Source of the DNA: Campylobacteraceae bacterium
GTDB lineage: Bacteria; Campylobacterota; Campylobacteria; Campylobacterales; JALSKU01
Assembly (NCBI GenBank): GCA_015488975.1
Contig: WFMT01000071.1
Span: forward strand, 1 to 13,651
Reading direction: 5' to 3'
Length of the DNA stretch: 13,651 nt
Below are positions 7,297 through 12,712 of this stretch, one piece after another. The translations under genes and the position numbers were made by a program. Under the pieces are notes generated by a model. It did not search any database and was not told the origin of the DNA. It saw nothing but the letters and a program-made list of their open reading frames with translations. Position 1 is the first letter of the stretch. Each line of letters opens with the position of its first letter.

Positions 7297-7865
7297 TGTT
7301 TTTTCCTTTTTTTATCAAAAAAAAGTCTTGCTTTTTCATCTAAATATTTCATCCTTAAAGCTCCTTTTGGAAGTTTTTTCCTATAATTTTTCATATTGAC
7401 TAAAAAGTTCTCAATACCATTAGGTAAAATTTGTTCTATATGCTTTCTTAAGTACTTGGCAACAGCTGGTGAAGAGCCGGAGGTGGAAACAGATATAGTC
7501 AAATCACCTTTTTTTATGTACGAAGGAAAAATAAAATCACAATAATCAACTGAGTCAACAGCATTACATAAAATATGCTTTTTTGACGCTTCTGTAAAAA
7601 TATCTTTTTGTATATTTACTTCATCTATTGCAATTATTACTATATCATAGCCATCTATATTATTTTTTTCATATTTTTTTTCAGTGGTAGATAAATTATT
7701 CTTAAATGCAATTGTTTTGATTTCATCACTAATTTTTGTTGCTATTATTGATATATTTTTAGTAAAATCAAGTAAGTGCACGAGTTTATCTTTTGCAATC
7801 TTTCCACCTCCTACAATAAGAACTTTTTTATTATCAATTTTAATATATGCAGGAAAATAATTCAT
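7293..7865 (-). CDS. Precorrin-2 dehydrogenase / probable sirohydrochlorin ferrochelatase (CysG N-terminal, Met8 type)
   Basis: The enzyme oxidises precorrin-2 to sirohydrochlorin with NAD, and homologues such as CysG and Met8 also insert iron to give siroheme. The 190-residue protein has the nucleotide-binding motif VLIVGGGKIA at 15-24, the catalytic-aspartate region NAVDSVDYCDF (D104 is the likely catalytic residue), and the family signature TSGSSPAVAKYLR at 128-140. It lacks the methyltransferase half of CysG, which is supplied by the nirE/cobA-like gene ending nearby on the other strand. The ATG at 7865 starts about 19 bases from the predicted transcription start of the divergent promoter, giving a short leader with a weak ribosome site. 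It heads a two-gene minus-strand operon. The product should feed siroheme to the decarboxylase at 9083-10078. Confidence 0.92.
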   Translation of the reverse strand: MNYFPAYIKIDNKKVLIVGGGKIAKDKLVHLLDFTKNISIIATKISDEIKTIAFKNNLSTTEKKYEKNNIDGYDIVIIAIDEVNIQKDIFTEASKKHILCNAVDSVDYCDFIFPSYIKKGDLTISVSTSGSSPAVAKYLRKHIEQILPNGIENFLVNMKNYRKKLPKGALRMKYLDEKARLFFDKKRKKQ

Positions 7866-7890
7866 TTACAACTCTTTTTTGATTTGACAT

Positions 7891-7896
7891 ATTATA
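7891..7896 (-). promoter_or_regulatory. Minus-strand -10 element of divergent promoter
   Basis: Read on the minus strand this is a perfect TATAAT. Its upstream edge lies 29.5 bases from the centre of the FNR-type box, so a start near 7884 would place the box at -41.5, the class II activation position. It would drive the precorrin-2 dehydrogenase operon. Confidence 0.65.
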
Positions 7897-7918
7897 ACAT
7901 ATTTTTATTTATTAAACT

Positions 7919-7932
7919 TTGATATTAATCAA
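7919..7932. promoter_or_regulatory. Perfect FNR-type box in divergent promoter
   Basis: TTGATATTAATCAA matches the FNR consensus TTGAT-N4-ATCAA at all ten specified positions. It lies in the 139-base gap between the divergent precorrin-2 dehydrogenase and cytochrome c peroxidase genes. Its centre (7925.5) is equidistant from a TATAAT on each strand. The likely binder is the Crp/Fnr regulator encoded at 10596-11261, whose recognition helix has the FNR-type E-x-x-S-R residues; another Fnr paralogue elsewhere in the genome is possible. Confidence 0.85.
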
Positions 7933-7954
7933 TGATTTAATTTTGAAATTTATA

Positions 7955-7960
7955 TATAAT
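7955..7960 (+). promoter_or_regulatory. Plus-strand -10 element of divergent promoter
   Basis: A perfect TATAAT starts 29.5 bases from the centre of the FNR-type box, the mirror image of the minus-strand element. A start near 7967 would put the box at -41.5. It would drive the peroxidase and siroheme decarboxylase genes, with a leader of roughly 38 bases. Confidence 0.7.
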
Positions 7961-8004
7961 CAATATAAAAGATATGGCTATCGGCTAAAAAAGGAGTTTT
8001 GTGG

Positions 8005-9081
8005 ATGAAGAGTGTTATTGTTCCGATATTTATAGTATTGATTATCCTGATAACAATAATCTTCATGCCTGTTTTTTTGCCAAAAAGAGATCTAAAAAAG
8101 TTTACAGATAATCAATTAAGACAAACAGCACTATCAAGAAATATGCTACCTGTACCAAAAACTTATAATAAATTATTAAAATTGGTAAATACAAAAGATA
8201 ATCCAATGACAAAAGACAAGGTATTACTTGGAAAAAAACTTTTTAATGATACGATATTGTCAAAGGATAACACAATTAGCTGTGCATTTTGCCATATATT
8301 AAAAAATGGAGGTGCTAATAACCTTCCAACTGCAATAGGATACAAAGGAAGAGCTAATCCCTTTCATTTAAATACGCCGACTGTTTTAAATGCTGCATTG
8401 GCTAAAGAATTAGACTGGGATGGAAGTGCAAAAACTTTAGAAATTCAGGCAAGTGGTCCATTGCAGGCACATTTTGAAATGAATTCAACACCTAAAAAAA
8501 TAGTACAAAAACTAAAAAATAATCCATATTACTCAAAAGAATTTAAAAAGGTTTTTACAGGAGGGGTTAGTTTTGAAAATGTAAAAAAGGCAATAGGAGC
8601 TTATGAGAGAACTCTTCTAACTAGAGGGTCTTATGATAGATTTTTAGAAGGAGACAATAATGCAATAAGCCAAAAAGCAAAAAAAGGATTTGCTCTTTTT
8701 ATAAATTTGGGTTGCAAAGGTTGTCATACGGGGATGAGTGTAGGTGGTCAAAGTTTACAAAAATTTCCTTTAAGACAGTGTGCTACCATATATGAGACTG
8801 ACTGTATGTCAGGCAACAGAATATTTCCATTTAAAAATATTGGTGGCTTTTTGGGTAAAGATAATATGCAACTTTTTCGTGTTCCAATACTGAGAAATAT
8901 TGCCAGGACGGCACCTTACTTCCATAATGGTGCAGTAAAAAAATTAAGCAAAGCAGTAAAAATAATGGCTATTCATCAAATAGGTGTCAATCTTTCAAAA
9001 ATTCAAATTAGTGAGATAGTGGCATTTTTAAAAACATTAAATGGTAAAATAGTTGACTATAATATAACTTCAAAGGAATAA
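8005..9081 (+). CDS. Diheme cytochrome c peroxidase family protein
   Basis: The protein belongs to the bacterial diheme peroxidase/MauG family, whose classic members reduce H2O2 to water in the periplasm with electrons from small cytochromes. The 358 residues have an N-terminal hydrophobic helix (about 3-25) that may be an uncleaved anchor. The two heme sites are CAFCH at 93-97 and CKGCH at 237-241. Family landmarks are LDWDGSAKTLEIQASGPL (138-153), the EM of HFEMN (158-159), and RVPILRNIARTAPYFHNGA (292-310). C259 and C267 sit in a loop after the second heme and might form a disulfide. I chose ATG 8005 because AAGGAG at 7991-7996 is eight bases away; a TTG at 7999 is too close. The siroheme decarboxylase gene starts one base after its stop. 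Peroxide defence during denitrification is likely; a redox role in d1 assembly is possible. Confidence 0.9.
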   Translation: MKSVIVPIFIVLIILITIIFMPVFLPKRDLKKFTDNQLRQTALSRNMLPVPKTYNKLLKLVNTKDNPMTKDKVLLGKKLFNDTILSKDNTISCAFCHILKNGGANNLPTAIGYKGRANPFHLNTPTVLNAALAKELDWDGSAKTLEIQASGPLQAHFEMNSTPKKIVQKLKNNPYYSKEFKKVFTGGVSFENVKKAIGAYERTLLTRGSYDRFLEGDNNAISQKAKKGFALFINLGCKGCHTGMSVGGQSLQKFPLRQCATIYETDCMSGNRIFPFKNIGGFLGKDNMQLFRVPILRNIARTAPYFHNGAVKKLSKAVKIMAIHQIGVNLSKIQISEIVAFLKTLNGKIVDYNITSKE

Positions 9082-9082
9082 A

Positions 9083-10078
9083 ATGAGAAATCAAGTGCTA
9101 TATGAATTACAAAAAAATTTTCCACTTGTTCAAAGACCATTTGAACAAATTGCAAAAAAACTAAATATGGATGAAGATGAAGTGATAAAAATTGTACAAG
9201 AAGAGAAAGAAAATAAGACCATAAGACAAACATCTGCTATTTTTGATACAAGAAGATTGGGATATAGTTCATCATTGGTAGCTTTTAAAGTTAATAGCAG
9301 TGAGATTGAAGATGCAGTTAAAATATTAAATTCTCACCCTGGAATATCACATAATTATGAAAGAAATCATGACTTTAATATCTGGTTTACCCTTGCTGTC
9401 TCCCCCGAAAGCTCTTTTGGTTTGGAAGGAACTGTAAAATTGTTGGCAAGGTTATGTAATGCAATAGAGTATATAACGCTTCCTACATTAAAACTTTTTA
9501 AAATTTCAGTTAAACTTGATACGACAGGTAAAGCTGCAAAAAAAGAAAAAATTGAAAAGAAAAAATTTATAGAATTAGAGCTAAATGAACTCCATAAAAA
9601 AGTTATAAAATATTCACAAGAAGATATAAAGATAAAAAAAGAGCCTTTTAAGGATATGATTGATAAAATTGGTATTAATTATGAAACTTTTTTTAAAACT
9701 TTAGATGAACTTAAAAAATGTGGTGCAATGAGAAGATTTGCTACTATCTTAAATCACAGGAAAGCAGGTTTTAATGCCAACGCCATGGTTGTTTGGGATA
9801 TAGATGAAGAAAAAGCTGAAGAAATGGGTGAAAAAATGGCAACTTTCAGTGCTGTTAGCCACTGTTATTTAAGACCAAAATATAAAAATTGGCCTTACAA
9901 TATATTTTCTATGGTACATGGTAAAACAAAAAAAGAGACAAATTTAATGGTTAGAGATATAGAAAAAGAAGTAGAATATAATTCTAATCAATATCTTTAT
10001 TCTTCAAGAGAATTTAAAAAAGTAAGAGTAAAATACTATACTGATGATACGATAAAATGGGAAGATAAATATAAATAG
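9083..10078 (+). CDS. Fused two-module siroheme decarboxylase (NirDL/NirGH, AhbAB type)
   Basis: Siroheme decarboxylase removes two carboxyl groups from siroheme to give 12,18-didecarboxysiroheme, the substrate of NirJ. The 331 residues hold two Lrp/AsnC-like modules. Module 1 (about 1-145) has a winged-helix start (PFEQIAKKLNMDEDEV), IRQTSAIFDTRRLGY and GISHNYERNHDFNIWFTL. After a lysine-rich linker (about 146-165), module 2 has MRRFATILNHRKAGF and AVSHCYLRPKYKNWPYNIF with MVHG, the NirG/H/AhbB signature. In Pseudomonas the activity is spread over four genes (nirD, L, G, H); here one gene appears to provide a complete pair. Despite the helix-turn-helix ancestry it is an enzyme, not a regulator. 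It follows the peroxidase by one base, with AAAGGA inside the peroxidase gene, so both share the FNR-type promoter. Confidence 0.92.
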   Translation: MRNQVLYELQKNFPLVQRPFEQIAKKLNMDEDEVIKIVQEEKENKTIRQTSAIFDTRRLGYSSSLVAFKVNSSEIEDAVKILNSHPGISHNYERNHDFNIWFTLAVSPESSFGLEGTVKLLARLCNAIEYITLPTLKLFKISVKLDTTGKAAKKEKIEKKKFIELELNELHKKVIKYSQEDIKIKKEPFKDMIDKIGINYETFFKTLDELKKCGAMRRFATILNHRKAGFNANAMVVWDIDEEKAEEMGEKMATFSAVSHCYLRPKYKNWPYNIFSMVHGKTKKETNLMVRDIEKEVEYNSNQYLYSSREFKKVRVKYYTDDTIKWEDKYK

Positions 10079-10097
10079 CTGATCTTATATACTTTTT

Positions 10098-10131
10098 TCT
10101 CGAAAAGTTCTACTTTTCGTAAGTTTTGAGA
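10098..10131 (+). other. Overlapping alternative hairpins after the siroheme decarboxylase gene
   Basis: CGAAAAG (10101-10107) pairs perfectly with CTTTTCG (10113-10119) around a five-base loop. The same left arm, read as TCTCGAAA (10098-10105), can instead pair with TTTTGAGA (10124-10131), with one G-U pair. The two folds exclude each other. No clean T-run follows either, so it is not a standard intrinsic terminator. It may be a weak terminator of the upstream operon or just degenerate repeats. Confidence 0.4.
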
Positions 10132-10159
10132 AGGTTGTAGAGACTTTAGTCCATACTGC

Positions 10160-10165
10160 TATAAT
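10160..10165 (+). promoter_or_regulatory. Possible -10 element for the membrane protein/regulator operon
   Basis: A TATAAT lies 62 bases before the ATG at 10228. A loose TTGTAG (10135-10140) sits 19 bases upstream, longer than ideal for a -35. No FNR-type box is found at the expected distance, so this operon may be constitutive. The rest of the gap (10079-10227) holds only the hairpins noted above and a small GACT-TT-AGTC palindrome at 10142-10151. Confidence 0.45.
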
Positions 10166-10227
10166 AAGATTTGCTCATTATGGTGTATAAGGTTAGTTGT
10201 AATTTTGGAATTTAAAGGAGATTTTAT

Positions 10228-10599
10228 ATGAAAGAATTTTTTGAGTTAGAGATAGGATACATTATAATTGCACTATTTTTTCTTGTGGTAACTGCTATCG
10301 TCACAACAAGAAGTTTTATGCCAGAAGGAGCATTTAAAAAAGGTATGATTGCAGTTGGAATCATTGTTGTAGCATTCATTTTATTTCATTATTATACTAC
10401 TGTAAGCAGGATGGAAATGATTGCAAAAGAGTTTAACAGCGGCAAAACAATACTATGTGAAAATAGAGAAATGTTAAATGGCCCTAATGCAATCATTATT
10501 TTAAAAAAAGCTGGTTGGAGCTTAAAAAACGGCATATTTACTAATCCTGAGTTTCACAGAGATTTTTATAGTGCAAGGTGTGCAATAGATTTAAAATGA
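10228..10599 (+). CDS. Two-helix membrane protein with C-terminal soluble domain, unknown function
   Basis: I do not recognise a named family. The 123 residues have hydrophobic helices at about 8-26 and 39-55 separated by a basic loop (TTRSFMPEGAFKKG), followed by a soluble domain at about 60-123. The positive-inside rule places the loop in the cytoplasm and the C-terminal domain in the periplasm, where C77 and C118 could form a disulfide or bind a ligand. That domain contains ENREMLNGPNAIIILKKAGWSL and FTNPEFHRDFYSARC. The start is well supported by AAAGGAG eight bases upstream. Its stop overlaps the start of the Crp/Fnr gene (ATGA), so the two are translationally coupled. This pairing suggests a membrane partner of the regulator or a co-regulated envelope component; function is not shown. 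Confidence 0.82.
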   Translation: MKEFFELEIGYIIIALFFLVVTAIVTTRSFMPEGAFKKGMIAVGIIVVAFILFHYYTTVSRMEMIAKEFNSGKTILCENREMLNGPNAIIILKKAGWSLKNGIFTNPEFHRDFYSARCAIDLK

Positions 10600-11261
10600 T
10601 TGATCCAAAAATAAAAAAGAATCTAAAAAAAATTGAAATTTTTGATTGCTTAAATGAAGATGAATTCGATTTATTGGCATCTATTTCCAAATTGAAAACA
10701 TATAGTTCACAAAATACTATTTTTTATGAGAAGGAAAAACTTGACTTTATATATTTTTTGATAAATGGTGAAGTTAAGTTATATAAAATTGATAGATTTA
10801 ATAGTGAAGTATTTTTAAATAAATTAGAAAAAAATTCTTTTATATATACTGTATCAAATATGTGTGGAGATAGCGAATATGGAGCCTTTTATAGCGTGGA
10901 GGCATTAAGTGATTGTGAAGTATTACTAATAGATGTAAAAAAATTTAAGTCTCTTTTTTTGACAAAATATGAAATTCTAATGAGAATTTTAGAAGAATCA
11001 TACAAATCTATATTGCAATTACAATATATTTTAAATAGAGACATAGTATTTGACGCAATGGCAAAAGTTGCATATATGCTCTCAAATGACTTAGACGCAT
11101 TTAATAAAATGAAAAAGCATGAAATTGCATATTATCTACATATTCAGCCAGAAACACTCTCTAGAATCTTAAAAAAATTAAGCAGAAATGAGTTTATAAA
11201 ATCAGAAAACGGTAAAATTATTATCTGCAATCTTGATAAATTAAAAAAAATATATGAATAG
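10596..11261 (+). CDS. Crp/Fnr-family transcription regulator (Nss/DNR-like)
   Basis: The 221-residue protein has a cyclic-nucleotide-binding-like beta-roll (about 15-115), a long dimer helix (about 122-150) and a C-terminal winged helix. The recognition helix reads QPETLSRILKKL, so E186, S189 and R190 match the E-x-x-S-R residues by which FNR reads TTGA half-sites. The iron-sulfur cysteines of FNR are absent: cysteines occur only at 18, 90, 107 and 211, with no N-terminal cluster. This places it with DNR-, NarR- or Nss-type members that respond to nitrate or NO, known in Wolinella and Campylobacter. The ATG at 10596 overlaps the previous stop; a GTG at 10578 would add six residues and is less likely. 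The FNR-type boxes at 7919 and 12641 are its likely targets. The signal it senses cannot be read from sequence. Confidence 0.92.
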   Translation: MIDPKIKKNLKKIEIFDCLNEDEFDLLASISKLKTYSSQNTIFYEKEKLDFIYFLINGEVKLYKIDRFNSEVFLNKLEKNSFIYTVSNMCGDSEYGAFYSVEALSDCEVLLIDVKKFKSLFLTKYEILMRILEESYKSILQLQYILNRDIVFDAMAKVAYMLSNDLDAFNKMKKHEIAYYLHIQPETLSRILKKLSRNEFIKSENGKIIICNLDKLKKIYE

Positions 11262-11273
11262 GACTTATGTAAA

Positions 11274-12617
11274 ATGTTAAATAAAATAAGCAGTAAAATA
11301 AATTTTATAGGTGGGGCATTATCATTTGTTGTAATTATGAATGTTATCCTGACGATATACTTAACTAGAAAGCAAGAAGGTGATTCTTATATCATAAATA
11401 TAGCCGGACGCCAGAGAATGTTATCTCAAAAGATAACAAAAGAAGTATTTTATACAAAAAGTACCGGGAGTTTTAATTTTGAAACCTTAAACAGTGATAT
11501 GAAAATTTTTCAAAAGAATTTGTATATATTGATTAATGGAAACAAAAAATTAAATGTTTATAAGCCCCCAAATAAAGAAATTCAAGATAAGCTAAAACAA
11601 GTTTTAAATATCTGGGTGCCTTTTCAAGGTAAAATCAAAAAACTTGAACAATATACAAATGATATTAAAAAAAGTAAAGAAATCATGATGGATAAATTTA
11701 ATGAAATTTTAAAGATTTCAGATAAGGTAGTAAAAGCTATGGTAGATTATAATTTACCGGGTAGTTATATTGATCTTTCCGGTAGACAAAGAATGTTATC
11801 TCAACGAATGGGGCTTTATTTTATAAGATATCTTAACACTTCAAATCAAAATGATTTTTATATATATAGTAAATCAATGAAACTTTATAATAATACGATA
11901 ATTAAATTTGCAAATAACAATAAAATAAAAAGCAACAAAAATTTATATAAAATAGTTTCATTAAATTATAAATATTGGAAAAATTTTCAAATTTATATAA
12001 AAAACTTGATGGAAAAAGAAAATAAAATACAAAATACTATCAAATATATTCATGAAAACAATATAAAGCTTTTAAAAAATATGAATGATGCGGTTTGGCT
12101 ATACACAAGTTATAGTGAATCAAAAAATAACTTTATTAAGAATTTCTTGTATATTTCCGGTGTATTAGCATTGTTAATTATTTTATATACTTATATGATT
12201 GCAAAAAATTTAGAAAAACATGTCTTAAACTTTGTAAGTAGAGCAAAAGAATTATCAAACAAAGACCCAATATCTGAAAATGGTGAATTAACCATAGATT
12301 TTTGTGGTGAAGATGAATTAAAAGAAGTATCAACACATATTAATAAATTTGCCAATAAAGTAAAAAATGCTTATAATTATTCTAATGAAGCTTTAAAAAG
12401 AGCTGAATTAGCAGCAAAGGAATTGCAAATAATCGCTGATGATATTGAAATGGCAATAGATGATTCTGGTGTAAAAGATAAGAAAAATTTTGGTAAAAAT
12501 ATTGATGCAACTGAAGATATAGCCATAGAATCAGCCGAAAGTTTACTTCATGTTTCCAAGATGATTAAAAGGTTAAAAGAGAATCTTTCTGATATTTTGG
12601 ACTCATACTCAAAATAA
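11274..12617 (+). CDS. Membrane protein with two PilJ-N (nitrate/nitrite sensor-like) motifs and no output domain
   Basis: The 447 residues have one helix near the N-terminus (about 10-31), a large periplasmic region (32-288), a second helix (289-311) and a cytoplasmic part (312-447). The periplasmic region contains two copies of the PilJ N-terminal motif, AGRQRMLSQ at 44-52 and SGRQRMLSQ at 169-177. These resemble the P-box of NarX-type nitrate/nitrite sensors. The cytoplasmic part is HAMP-like at first, then mainly charged helix of coiled-coil character. I see no histidine kinase, methyl-accepting signalling, GGDEF or other catalytic motif. AGGA sits ten bases before the ATG, and the gene starts 12 bases after the Crp/Fnr stop, so they share an operon. 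napA follows. It is a candidate nitrate or nitrite receptor for the regulator, which is inference. The gene is very AT-rich. Confidence 0.87.
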   Translation: MLNKISSKINFIGGALSFVVIMNVILTIYLTRKQEGDSYIINIAGRQRMLSQKITKEVFYTKSTGSFNFETLNSDMKIFQKNLYILINGNKKLNVYKPPNKEIQDKLKQVLNIWVPFQGKIKKLEQYTNDIKKSKEIMMDKFNEILKISDKVVKAMVDYNLPGSYIDLSGRQRMLSQRMGLYFIRYLNTSNQNDFYIYSKSMKLYNNTIIKFANNNKIKSNKNLYKIVSLNYKYWKNFQIYIKNLMEKENKIQNTIKYIHENNIKLLKNMNDAVWLYTSYSESKNNFIKNFLYISGVLALLIILYTYMIAKNLEKHVLNFVSRAKELSNKDPISENGELTIDFCGEDELKEVSTHINKFANKVKNAYNYSNEALKRAELAAKELQIIADDIEMAIDDSGVKDKKNFGKNIDATEDIAIESAESLLHVSKMIKRLKENLSDILDSYSK

Positions 12618-12640
12618 TCATAAATTTATAATTTAACTTC

Positions 12641-12683
12641 TTGACTTAAGTCATAGGTTTTTGAATTCTTATAATGATAGAAT
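12641..12683 (+). promoter_or_regulatory. Predicted napA promoter with FNR-like box
   Basis: TTGACTTAAGTCAT (12641-12654) contains a perfect 12-base palindrome and matches TTGA-N6-TCA. TAGAAT at 12678-12683 begins 30.5 bases from its centre, so a start near 12689-12690 would put the box close to -42, a class II position. A better TATAAT at 12670-12675 is too near the box for that geometry. AAGGAGA at 12702-12708 is the napA ribosome site. Confidence 0.6.
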
Positions 12684-12712
12684 TACTTCATATCATTTTA
12701 TAAGGAGAGAAT

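Noticed and set aside
7999..8004. TTG start for the peroxidase-like gene
   Set aside because: Only two bases separate it from AAGGAG; ATG 8005 is correctly spaced.
9083..10078. Reading this gene as an Lrp/AsnC transcription regulator
   Set aside because: The NirD- and NirH-type signatures and heme d1 context identify it as siroheme decarboxylase, which shares the Lrp fold.
12670..12675. TATAAT as the napA -10 element
   Set aside because: It is only 22.5 bases from the box centre and 23 bases from TTGACT, fitting neither class II activation nor a standard -35 spacing. TAGAAT at 12678 fits better, though a transcript map could reverse this.
12664..12684. AATTCT/AGAATT inverted repeat over the napA -10 region as an operator
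   Set aside because: The arms are only six A/T-rich bases with a nine-base gap, so chance is a sufficient explanation.
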